Assembly: GCA_023424865.1 (NCBI GenBank)
Contig: JAFADM010000130.1
Span: 1 to 26,901 of the forward strand
Reading direction: 5' to 3'
Source: Bacillota bacterium
GTDB taxonomy: Bacteria; Bacillota_A; Clostridia; DSM-8532
Length of the DNA stretch: 26,901 nucleotides
Shown: positions 9,512 to 16,133 of the stretch, piece after piece
Layout of the letters: each line of letters begins with the position of its first letter
Numbering within the stretch: position 1 is the first letter of the stretch
Position numbers and translations under genes: made by a program
The notes under the pieces: generated by a model
Database searches by the model: none
What the model saw: the letters and a program-made list of their open reading frames with translations, nothing else
What the model was told of the DNA's origin: nothing

Positions 9512-10855
9512 CTATTTGCTGGCATCCACGGCTTCGCCCCGTCCCCTGGCCCAAAGGGCCACCCTGTCAGGATCCCCTTCCCACAGGCGTTCATGGCCCC
9601 ACTGATTGGTTTGAGGACGGCCCTCGCATTCAATGCGGATAACGGGAAACAAATCCGTAGGGCGCTCTAAGGGAAGCCCTTTTATAAGAAGCACATCCCC
9701 CTTTTTATCGAAAGCCAGCTCCTGGCCTGTAGTCTGTAATACCACCCTCTTAACAGGCGTGGTCAGATCCCCGAGCCGAAGCTCGGTCGTGCCGTCCCAA
9801 AAGCGGAAAATAAGATAAAGGTTGTTGCCCTTTAGAGTTTGGTAGCCACAGGTAACAAACTCGGTAAGGCTGCCGCCGTCGTTGCCGTACACGGCCTCCC
9901 CGTTTACCTTAAGCCACTTTCCCACTTGGGCGGCGCTTCTTGCAAACTCGGGCGGAAAGCGCCCCTCCCCGTCGGGTCCAACGTTGAGAATGAGGTTTCC
10001 CCCTTTTTCAGCACACTCACAAAGCATATCTAAAAGAGCATCGCTTTCTTTATAGCGCTCCCCCGAGGCATAACCCCAAAGCCTCCAGGTGGATACCTGG
10101 CAGGACTCCCAGAGCCTTCCCCGCTGGGCTACAATCTGACGCTCCGGTGTGCCGAAGTCTCCCAGCTCCAGAGAACCTCCCGCCCCCATGCCGCCGTCGT
10201 TTTCTGCTGCCGCAGCCTTTTTATCATAGCCCAGACGATCGTTTATAAGTATGTTGGGCTGAAGCTTTCGCATTTTTTCCACAAGGCTCTTGCTGTCCAA
10301 ATCTTCCGCGTTTCTGGGCCATACGCCGTCAAAAAAGAAATAATCGATTTGCCCATAATGCGTTAAAAGCTCCTCCACCTGATTATGGAGATACTTTTTT
10401 ACCCGTTCCCAGCCCTGAGGATTTTTTTCCGGGCCTTCAAAATAAGCCGGCAGCCGCCAATCCAGCCAGGAATAATAAAGACCTATTTTCAGGCCGGCAG
10501 CCCGAAAGGCATCTGTGAATTCCTTGACAAAATCTCTGCGGGGCGCCTGGCAGGCGCTGGTGTAGTCGGTGTAGCGGCTGTCCCACAAGCAGTAGCCGTC
10601 ATGATGTCGCGTGGTAAGGCAGGCATATTTAAAGCCCGCATCTTTGGCTGTTCTGGCCCAGGATCTTGGGTCATAGGCTTCCGGATTCCACTGGCAGGCC
10701 TTTTTCTCATAAACCCGGGGATCCATATGCTCCCTGAACATAACCTGTTCGCCTCTGCCATAGGCAGAATAGGGTCCCCAGTGGATAAAAAGTCCGTACC
10801 GGCTTTCATAGAACCATTTCCACTTTTCAGGGATATTCAAGTTCCAATCCGTCAT
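9512..10855 (-). CDS. Alpha-L-fucosidase, GH29 family
   Basis: A retaining exo-alpha-L-fucosidase of 447 residues, removing terminal fucose from glycans. The (beta/alpha)8 domain fills about 1-335: YGLFIHWGPYS with H26, TTRHHDGYCLW with H84/H85, and the nucleophile D176 in YFFFDGVWP. NLILNVGPDGEGRFP marks the end of the barrel; a beta-sandwich-like C-terminal part follows. There is no signal peptide, so it acts inside the cell on imported fuco-oligosaccharides. It is divergent from the second fucosidase gene across 276 bp that contain promoters for both. The general acid cannot be assigned from sequence. Some family members act on other 6-deoxy sugars. Confidence 0.93.
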   Translation of the reverse strand: MTDWNLNIPEKWKWFYESRYGLFIHWGPYSAYGRGEQVMFREHMDPRVYEKKACQWNPEAYDPRSWARTAKDAGFKYACLTTRHHDGYCLWDSRYTDYTSACQAPRRDFVKEFTDAFRAAGLKIGLYYSWLDWRLPAYFEGPEKNPQGWERVKKYLHNQVEELLTHYGQIDYFFFDGVWPRNAEDLDSKSLVEKMRKLQPNILINDRLGYDKKAAAAENDGGMGAGGSLELGDFGTPERQIVAQRGRLWESCQVSTWRLWGYASGERYKESDALLDMLCECAEKGGNLILNVGPDGEGRFPPEFARSAAQVGKWLKVNGEAVYGNDGGSLTEFVTCGYQTLKGNNLYLIFRFWDGTTELRLGDLTTPVKRVVLQTTGQELAFDKKGDVLLIKGLPLERPTDLFPVIRIECEGRPQTNQWGHERLWEGDPDRVALWARGRGEAVDASK

Positions 10856-10879
10856 AAAACCACATTCCTTTTTTACTGC

Positions 10880-10888
10880 ATTATATCA
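10880..10888 (-). promoter_or_regulatory. Extended -10 promoter of the leftward fucosidase gene
   Basis: The minus strand shows TGATATAAT, a perfect TATAAT (10880-10885) with the extended -10 TG dinucleotide. No good -35 is seen at 17 bp. The -10 lies about 25 bp before the ATG, and the start site has ggaatgtgg upstream. Confidence 0.5.
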
Positions 10889-11010
10889 TATTCTCTCTCT
10901 TGTCCTTCACGGAAATTCCAAGGTTTTTGGGATTTTTCCCCCTTATCCCTTTGCCACCGCAAATTTAGAAAAAAAATTAAGTAAAACTATAAAAATCTCT
11001 CAATACAAAA

Positions 11011-11039
11011 TTGACACCGGTCCTTATTCCGCATATAAT
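11011..11039 (+). promoter_or_regulatory. Consensus promoter of the rightward fucosidase gene (TTGACA-17-TATAAT)
   Basis: A perfect TTGACA at 11011-11016 and a perfect TATAAT at 11034-11039 have the ideal 17-bp spacing. Such a full-consensus promoter on a catabolic gene implies tight repression, for which the leader dyads are candidates. Confidence 0.85.
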
Positions 11040-11051
11040 TTAACCTGAATT

Positions 11052-11110
11052 TCCGGGCTTCGGTCCCGGATGAAAAAACGAGCCGTAAGTCGGCATTTAA
11101 GCTTAAATGC
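11052..11110 (+). promoter_or_regulatory. Leader of the fucosidase gene: two hairpins and a perfect 18-bp palindrome
   Basis: Between promoter and gene lie TCCGGG/CCCGGA (11052-11057, 11065-11070), GCCG/CGGC (11082-11085, 11091-11094), and the perfect palindrome GCATTTAAGCTTAAATGC (11093-11110). The palindrome lies at about +47 to +64 and overlaps the second hairpin, so DNA-level repression or alternative RNA folding are both possible. No known riboswitch class was recognised. Confidence 0.45.
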
Positions 11111-11131
11111 TTAAACGGAAAGAGGAATACG

Positions 11132-12361
11132 ATGAGTACTAAGAGCAGGCCCACCCAAAAGCAGCTCAACTTTCTTAGCTGGGAATTCGGCGGTTTTTTT
11201 CATTTTGGGATTCGTACCTTTTACGAAGGACACAAGGATTGGGATATGAAGGAAATGCCTCTGGAAGGCTTTACTCCCACAGATCTGGACTGTGAAAACT
11301 GGATAAAAACAATTAAAGAAGCGGGAGCTTCCTATGCCATACTGGTGTGCAAGCACCATGACGGCTTTGCCAACTGGCCGTCCAAATATACCGAATATTC
11401 GGTTAAAAACACGCCCTGGAAAAACGGGCAGGGGGATGTGGTTCGCGACTTCACGGATGCCTGCCGCAAGTATGGCGTTCATGTAGGCCTTTATTATTCG
11501 CCTGCCGAATTCGGTTCCGTAAACAAGGATACCAAGGATTATGACGACTATTTCATCAATCAGGCAAGCGAGCTTCTTACCAATTATGGAAAAATTGAGT
11601 ATCTTTGGTTTGACGGCTGCGGCTCCGAGAATCATAAATATGATACCGACCGGATTGTAGCGGAAATTCGCCGCCTTCAGCCCGATATACTTCTTTTCAA
11701 TATGTGGGATCCGGACACCCGTTGGGTGGGAAACGAATCGGGACTTGCCCATATGCCCAATGCCAACGTGGTGAACGCTCTGGATTTTTCCGTTCAGACG
11801 CAGGTAAAGGATACGCTGGAGGATGCCTGTTTTCTGCCTGTGGAATGTGATTTTCGCATGCGGCGGCACAACTGGTTCTACAGCGACAGTGATGAGGATA
11901 CGGTAAAATCCGTCGATGAGCTTTTGGGCCTTTATTACTATTCGGTAGGAAGAGGCGCCAATTTTCTTATTAATATCGGGCCGGATCGCCGGGGACTTCT
12001 TCCCGAGAAGGATGCCTCCGCACTCCTTGCCATGGGTAAAGAGCTGCGCAAACGCTTTAAGAACCCCATACCCGCAAAAATTGAAATGATGGAAGCAGGC
12101 GTACGCCTGCGTCTTGAAACGCCTGCTCTCATCAATCACGCGGTTTTAATGGAAAATCTGACCGCTGCCGAATACATACATGATTACGTCATTAAAATTC
12201 ATCCCTACTCTTATGGGAGCCCTATCACCGTCTTTCAGTCCAATACCATCGGTCATAAGGCCATTTGTCCCTTCCCGGCCGTTTACACCGAATGCGTTGA
12301 AATACATGCCGGTGAGCTGGCCGGAAATATCATAAGCTCCAAGCTCTACTATGTGGAGTAG
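11132..12361 (+). CDS. Alpha-L-fucosidase, GH29 family (second, divergent copy)
   Basis: A 409-residue GH29 protein, probably a cytoplasmic alpha-L-fucosidase. FGGFFHFGIRTF holds H24, KHHDGFANWPS holds H75/H76, and the nucleophile is D161 in IEYLWFDGCG. The barrel ends near ANFLINIGPDRRGLLPEKD; a short C-terminal sandwich follows. It is clearly a different branch from the neighbouring 447-residue enzyme: HFGIRTF replaces HWGPYS, and similarity is mostly confined to motifs, which suggests a different linkage or glycan preference and not a recent duplication. The start has a good agagg site 6 bp before ATG and a consensus promoter. It converges with the DUF4015 gene, with 8 bp between stops. 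Confidence 0.88.
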   Translation: MSTKSRPTQKQLNFLSWEFGGFFHFGIRTFYEGHKDWDMKEMPLEGFTPTDLDCENWIKTIKEAGASYAILVCKHHDGFANWPSKYTEYSVKNTPWKNGQGDVVRDFTDACRKYGVHVGLYYSPAEFGSVNKDTKDYDDYFINQASELLTNYGKIEYLWFDGCGSENHKYDTDRIVAEIRRLQPDILLFNMWDPDTRWVGNESGLAHMPNANVVNALDFSVQTQVKDTLEDACFLPVECDFRMRRHNWFYSDSDEDTVKSVDELLGLYYYSVGRGANFLINIGPDRRGLLPEKDASALLAMGKELRKRFKNPIPAKIEMMEAGVRLRLETPALINHAVLMENLTAAEYIHDYVIKIHPYSYGSPITVFQSNTIGHKAICPFPAVYTECVEIHAGELAGNIISSKLYYVE

Positions 12362-12379
12362 AGCGGTTTTTATTCCGCT
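12362..12379. terminator. Small hairpin shared by two convergent genes
   Basis: AGCGG (12362-12366) and CCGCT (12375-12379) close an 8-nt T-rich loop. It begins directly after the plus-strand fucosidase stop, and its loop and 3' arm overlap the last codons and stop of the minus-strand gene. Five base pairs and a short T-run make it a weak terminator at best. Confidence 0.3.
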
Positions 12380-13680
12380 TTAAAAGCCGATTCCGCGTAA
12401 TCGTTCCGGGAGTTCCAGAAAATCCACTCCGAATAGCCCGCGTCATATACCGCCTGTATTTGCTGGCGGTATGCTTCGGCGCCATAGGTCTGATAATAGC
12501 CCGAAGGCAGATAGGAGGCTGTAAAGCCCTGCAGATAGGGCCTCATGTTAAGCTCATAGTCCTCCATTTTATCAACCCGGCTTTTCCCCACTATAAGAGT
12601 GTTATAGACCACCTTATAAGGATCCAGATCCGGCTTGGTGAAGGTAATGCCGTTAATAGCCTGACCTACCCCATTGCTCATGGCCCCGCTTTTGGCATTG
12701 TTGGCAAAATGGGAGGGATAAATCATAGGACAGATATAATCCAGGCTGCCGCCAATGGTTTCCAGGGTTTGACCTATCTGGCCATAGTCCTTGGAAGCAA
12801 TAAGGGGCATACCAAAAACGTCGGCAGTTAAAAGAGTATCTTTGGGAAGGCGGTTTCGGACATAGCGGACAAAGCCTTCGATGGCATCATGCCGCTCCTT
12901 TCCCTCCTCCAGGTTAATTTCATAATTGTAAAGGCTGGTTTCCGGAAAACGGATGTAATCGAACTGTATTTCATCAAAGCCAAAAGCAATGGCTTCCTCT
13001 GCAATATCTCCAATGTATTCCCATGCGTTCTTATTGGTGGCATCCAGCCACATGGAATAATTTCCACCCGAATCCTTCTGCTTGAAGACATCTCCCGATT
13101 CGGTCTTTATGGCAAGCTCGGGACGGGTTTTGGTTATGGTGGAATCCTTAAAGGTTACCATACGCGCAATAACAAGGATACCATTATCATGGAGCTTTTT
13201 AGTAACCTCGCGTATATCGAAGCCGGGTGTATCCCCATTGGCGCTGTTGACGCTTTCAAGCTCCGAATCATAGGTAATTCTTCCGTCGTCGGTTTTAATA
13301 TCGATGACATAGGCGTTAATTTCCGTTTTGTTTGCCAGTTCAATATAGTGATCCAGCTTGCTTCTTACGCTGGTGCTGTTTAAATAAAGGGCCTTAACCG
13401 GATCCGGCGTGCGGGTGCTCTTGCTGTCCCCATTGGCATTGGGAGTGGCAGTCGGAGTAGGTGTTGGCGTCGCTGCAGGCGTCGGAGAAGGGGTAGGCGT
13501 GGGGGTATCTGTTGGCGCAGGACTTTCGGCAGTCTGGGTTGGCGTAGCCGTAGGAGTGGGATTTCCACTTCCCTGAAAACGGGACGTATTGGACACAATG
13601 AGGTATAATATCCCCAGCACACCCACTGTCAGCGCCAAAGCCTTAATGATGTTAACATAAACCGCATTTTTGCTCTTCAT
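12370..13680 (-). CDS. Membrane-anchored DUF4015 protein (putative glycoside hydrolase)
   Basis: A 436-residue protein with a short cytoplasmic N-terminus, one membrane segment (about 12-29), a Pro/Thr-rich linker (about 41-80), and a C-terminal DUF4015 domain (about 95-435) that resembles (beta/alpha)8 glycoside hydrolases. Family landmarks include AYVIDIKTDDGRITYDS (about 123-139) and FDEIQFDYIRFP (about 235-246); the acidic residues there are likely catalytic. The substrate is unknown; a cell-wall or capsule polysaccharide is plausible from the tether. The frame is open 47 codons further upstream, but the ATG at 13680 has the good site (aaggagag) and starts directly before the anchor, so it is preferred. 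It lies downstream of spoVAE on the same strand, 185 bp away. Confidence 0.85.
   Translation of the reverse strand: MKSKNAVYVNIIKALALTVGVLGILYLIVSNTSRFQGSGNPTPTATPTQTAESPAPTDTPTPTPSPTPAATPTPTPTATPNANGDSKSTRTPDPVKALYLNSTSVRSKLDHYIELANKTEINAYVIDIKTDDGRITYDSELESVNSANGDTPGFDIREVTKKLHDNGILVIARMVTFKDSTITKTRPELAIKTESGDVFKQKDSGGNYSMWLDATNKNAWEYIGDIAEEAIAFGFDEIQFDYIRFPETSLYNYEINLEEGKERHDAIEGFVRYVRNRLPKDTLLTADVFGMPLIASKDYGQIGQTLETIGGSLDYICPMIYPSHFANNAKSGAMSNGVGQAINGITFTKPDLDPYKVVYNTLIVGKSRVDKMEDYELNMRPYLQGFTASYLPSGYYQTYGAEAYRQQIQAVYDAGYSEWIFWNSRNDYAESAFKAE
13444..13560 (-). repeat. Imperfect short repeat encoding the Pro/Thr linker
   Basis: The DNA is a run of variants of ccnacnccnacn on the coding strand, encoding alternating Pro-Thr with Ala/Ser (residues about 41-79 of the DUF4015 protein). 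Such tracts can vary in copy number by slippage and usually act as extended wall-spanning linkers. Confidence 0.7.
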
Positions 13681-13865
13681 CTTTTGTCTTCTCTCCTTAT
13701 AAAATAGGCTCTCTTGCTCTGGAACCGAAAGAGTAATGCTGCGGCCGTAAACCACGTCATCTCTTTTTAGGAAGGCTTTAAAGCCAGGAGCCCTTGGCTG
13801 TTTATAAAAACAGCACCTCATTATCTAAGCACAAAAGAAATAAAAAGAAAAGTCTTGTCTTTCAC

Positions 13866-14225
13866 TCAGTTTTTAATTTTGGGTTTGGAAACAATTGCCA
13901 TTAGGTAACCAAAGGTGATGGCCGCGGTAATTCCTCCTGCGGCTGCCTTCACTCCTCCCGTAAAAACACCCAGAAGACCGATTTCATCCACCTCTTTAAT
14001 AACTCCCTTGGCAAGCACATTGCCAAACCCTACAATAGGTACGGTGGCTCCTGCTCCTCCCCAATCCACAATAGCGGGATAAATGCCGAAAACACCCAGT
14101 ATAACGCCGGATACAACAAAAATAACCATAATCCGGGCAGGTGTTATTTTGGTGTAGTCTACCAAAAGCTGTCCGATGACGCAAATCAGCCCCCCGGTAA
14201 TAAAGGCCTTTATTATATCAATCAT
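13866..14225 (-). CDS. spoVAE: Stage V sporulation protein AE
   Basis: A small polytopic membrane protein (119 residues from the chosen start) of the SpoVA channel, which moves Ca-dipicolinate into the forespore and out at germination. IKAFITGGLICVIGQLL starts the first segment, and GAGATVPIVGFGNVLAKG and GGITAAITFGYL are typical of SpoVAE/SpoVAEB. An in-frame ATG four codons upstream (14237) directly abuts the aaagg site, so the ATG at 14225 is better spaced. It is the last gene of the operon, 92 bp after spoVAD with a hairpin between. Expression in the forespore under SigG is expected from the family, but no clear SigG promoter was found. Confidence 0.93.
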   Translation of the reverse strand: MIDIIKAFITGGLICVIGQLLVDYTKITPARIMVIFVVSGVILGVFGIYPAIVDWGGAGATVPIVGFGNVLAKGVIKEVDEIGLLGVFTGGVKAAAGGITAAITFGYLMAIVSKPKIKN

Positions 14226-14260
14226 AAACCCATCCATCCTTTCTTCTGGCTCATTAACCG

Positions 14261-14303
14261 GGGACCTGCTCCTTTTTCATAGTTCGGCAGGTTCCCTTTT
14301 TTT
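14261..14303. other. Hairpin between spoVAD and spoVAE
   Basis: GGGACCTGC (14261-14269) pairs with GCAGGTTCCC (14287-14296), with one bulge and a 17-nt loop. On the plus strand a 7-T run follows, giving a full terminator shape for antisense transcripts. On the minus (operon) strand the stem is preceded by an A-run and has no T-tail. A mini-frame, ATG to TAA encoding MKKEQVPG, begins in the loop. It may be an antisense terminator or an mRNA stability element. Confidence 0.45.
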
Positions 14304-14317
14304 GCACCAGTCGAGTT

Positions 14318-15352
14318 CTAATTACCTGGAATCTCCATGTTAGGCACAGCCTCGATAGCTACGGCATGAGCAATGCTGGGGATGCTTTCTCCCTGTTGAA
14401 TGCGGGTAGGTGAAAGCAGGGCCCCGGTAGCTACGAAAAGCACATGCCGAAGCTGTCCCTGGCGTATTTTTTCAAGCACAAAGGTGGATAAAACGGCTGC
14501 ACTGCACCCGCATCCGCTTCCTCCGCAATTGACGTCCTGAGTTTCTAGATCAAAAATAAGCACGCCGCAGTCCGAATGCCTGTCCATGAGATCCACATTT
14601 TCCTTTAGGGCCAGCTCTTTAAGAAGCTGGCTTCCAAAGCTCCCCAAATCCCCTGTCAGGATTAAATCGTAGTAATCCGCCGTCCGCCCGGTATCCTTTA
14701 AATGGGTGATAATAGTATCACAGGCAGCCGGAGCCATAGCTGCTCCCATATTGTTGGCATCCTTTATTCCCAGATCCACAATTTTTCCGTTGGTCACATG
14801 GGTAATTACAGGTCCGTTGCCTTCCTTGCCGATAATGACGGCTCCCGCCCCCGTTACGGTCCACTGAGCTGTAGGCGTACGCTGTGAGCCGTATTCCAGT
14901 GGGTAGCGAAATTGCTTTTCCGCCGAGCAGAAATGACTGGAGGTAATACAGGCTGCATACTGGGCCGCGCCTCCGTCTATGAGCATACTCCCCAGAGAAA
15001 TAGACTCCGCCATGGTGGAACAGGCACCGAAAACACCGATAAAAGGGATACCGGCAATACGAAAGGCATAGCTTGCCGCCGTACATTGGTTCTGAAGATC
15101 GCCGGAAATGATATAGTGCAAATCCGCCACCGACTTCTTGCTCTTTTCAAGTGCTTTGGAAAAGGCTTCTCTTAAGAAGCGGGATTCGGCATTTTCAAAG
15201 CTGCTTTCACCTGCATACTCATCGTCGATAACCTCGTCAAAATACTTTGCCAGCGGGCCGTCACCCTCTTTTTTTCCAACAATGGCAGCGCCTTCAAGCA
15301 GCACAACCGGACTGTCCAGCACGACGGTATGATCTCCTACACGTTTTGCCAA
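14318..15352 (-). CDS. spoVAD: Stage V sporulation protein AD
   Basis: SpoVAD, a thiolase-fold protein that binds dipicolinic acid and is needed for its uptake into the developing spore; 344 residues, the usual length. Recognisable stretches are IISGDLQNQCTAASYA, GVFGACSTMAESISLGSM (a thiolase-like cysteine region), QRTPTAQWTVTGAGA, LILTGDLGSFGS, and CGGSGCGCSAAVLST near the end. The start is a TTG at 15350-15352, one base after the spoVAC stop, with agcaggtg upstream, so translation is coupled to spoVAC. It is the middle gene of the AC-AD-AE set standard in Clostridia. Confidence 0.96.
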   Translation of the reverse strand: MAKRVGDHTVVLDSPVVLLEGAAIVGKKEGDGPLAKYFDEVIDDEYAGESSFENAESRFLREAFSKALEKSKKSVADLHYIISGDLQNQCTAASYAFRIAGIPFIGVFGACSTMAESISLGSMLIDGGAAQYAACITSSHFCSAEKQFRYPLEYGSQRTPTAQWTVTGAGAVIIGKEGNGPVITHVTNGKIVDLGIKDANNMGAAMAPAACDTIITHLKDTGRTADYYDLILTGDLGSFGSQLLKELALKENVDLMDRHSDCGVLIFDLETQDVNCGGSGCGCSAAVLSTFVLEKIRQGQLRHVLFVATGALLSPTRIQQGESIPSIAHAVAIEAVPNMEIPGN

Positions 15353-15353
15353 G

Positions 15354-15806
15354 CTACATCACCTGCTTCCAAATGAAATAAATCAGGCCGGCCACCACGG
15401 AAGCAAAAATACCGTATACCAGCACGGGCCCCGCAATAAGGAACATTTTAGCGCCCACGCCCATAATATACCCTTCCTTTTTGTATTCCATGGCCGGAGA
15501 TACAATGGCATTGGAGAAGCCTGTCACCGGAATGGAAGCCCCTGCCCCTCCGAATTTCCCTATATTGTCATAGACATTGAGGCCTGTTAAAAACGCCCCT
15601 AGAAAGATCATGACAATGGTGGTGGTATTGGCCGACGTGTCCTTGTCGGCTCCCAAACTCTCCATAACCATGAGCACAATCTGCCCGATGGTGCAGATGA
15701 CTCCGCCGGTTACAAAGGCGGCCAGGAGATTTTTGAAAACCTTGGAGCCGGGGGCCGTTTGGTCCACCAGCTTCTGGTATTCATGCTTGCTGATTGACTG
15801 ACTCAT
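15354..15806 (-). CDS. spoVAC: Stage V sporulation protein AC
   Basis: A 150-residue polytopic inner-membrane protein of the spore. In Bacillus subtilis SpoVAC has been shown to behave as a mechanosensitive channel for dipicolinate release. LLAAFVTGGVICTIGQ, FLGAFLTGLNVYDNIGKFGGAGASIPVTGFSN and the closing GPVLVYGIFASVVAGLIYF are diagnostic. It resembles SpoVAE in the GGxICxIGQ and GAGA(S/T)(V/I)P elements, as usual. The ATG overlaps the stop of the preceding 64-aa gene as ATGA (15803-15806). Confidence 0.96.
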   Translation of the reverse strand: MSQSISKHEYQKLVDQTAPGSKVFKNLLAAFVTGGVICTIGQIVLMVMESLGADKDTSANTTTIVMIFLGAFLTGLNVYDNIGKFGGAGASIPVTGFSNAIVSPAMEYKKEGYIMGVGAKMFLIAGPVLVYGIFASVVAGLIYFIWKQVM

Positions 15807-15997
15807 AATAATCCGACTCCCTTCTCCACTCTCACCGGATCTCTGGTTACAAAGGTTCCGTTCTGTGGTTCCTTGGCATTGGATTTGTTAACAATAAAAA
15901 AAACCACCATGCCGACGACTGCACCTAAAAGAAGAACGAGTAAAATTCTTACCGGAATACTGACCCGCCTTACGGGCTTTTGCATGGTTTTTTCCAT
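15803..15997 (-). CDS. Small single-pass membrane protein heading the spoVA operon
   Basis: A 64-residue protein that I do not recognise. It has a basic N-terminus (about 1-16), one hydrophobic segment (about 17-37, IRILLVLLLGAVVGMVVFFIV), and a polar C-terminal tail, so it is predicted N-in/C-out. Its stop overlaps the spoVAC start, which argues strongly for a real, co-expressed gene. Initiation is at ATG 15997, 7 nt after a ggggggtg site that lies in the 3' arm of the hairpin at 16004-16051. A role in spore-membrane channel assembly is a guess from position only. Confidence 0.7.
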   Translation of the reverse strand: MEKTMQKPVRRVSIPVRILLVLLLGAVVGMVVFFIVNKSNAKEPQNGTFVTRDPVRVEKGVGLL

Positions 15998-16003
15998 AAA
16001 AAC

Positions 16004-16051
16004 ACCCCCCGCTGATAAAACTCTTCTTTTAGAATTTCATCAATGGGGGGT
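16004..16051. terminator. C6/G6 hairpin between clpE-type gene and spoVA operon
   Basis: ACCCCCCGCTGAT (16004-16016) and ATCAATGGGGGGT (16039-16051) form a 13-bp stem with two non-Watson-Crick positions. Plus-strand reading gives GGGGGGTTTTTATT. Minus-strand reading gives GGGGGGTGTTTTT, so it can end the clpE transcript. The minus-strand G6 run is also the ribosome-binding site of the 64-aa spoVA gene. Confidence 0.7.
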
Positions 16052-16133
16052 TTTTATTCTCTTAGATTGCCTGCCGTTCAAATCAGCGAGGCAAACTTCA
16101 GTCATTTTTTAAAAGTGTCATCCCAAGTCCGTA

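Noticed and set aside
11111..12139. A 342-codon minus-strand frame opposite the second fucosidase
   Set aside because: It covers a gene with complete GH29 motifs, a consensus promoter and a good ribosome site. The antisense frame has none of these.
13444..13560. CRISPR-like repeat
   Set aside because: The repetition is a coding microsatellite inside an intact gene, without spacers or dyad repeats.
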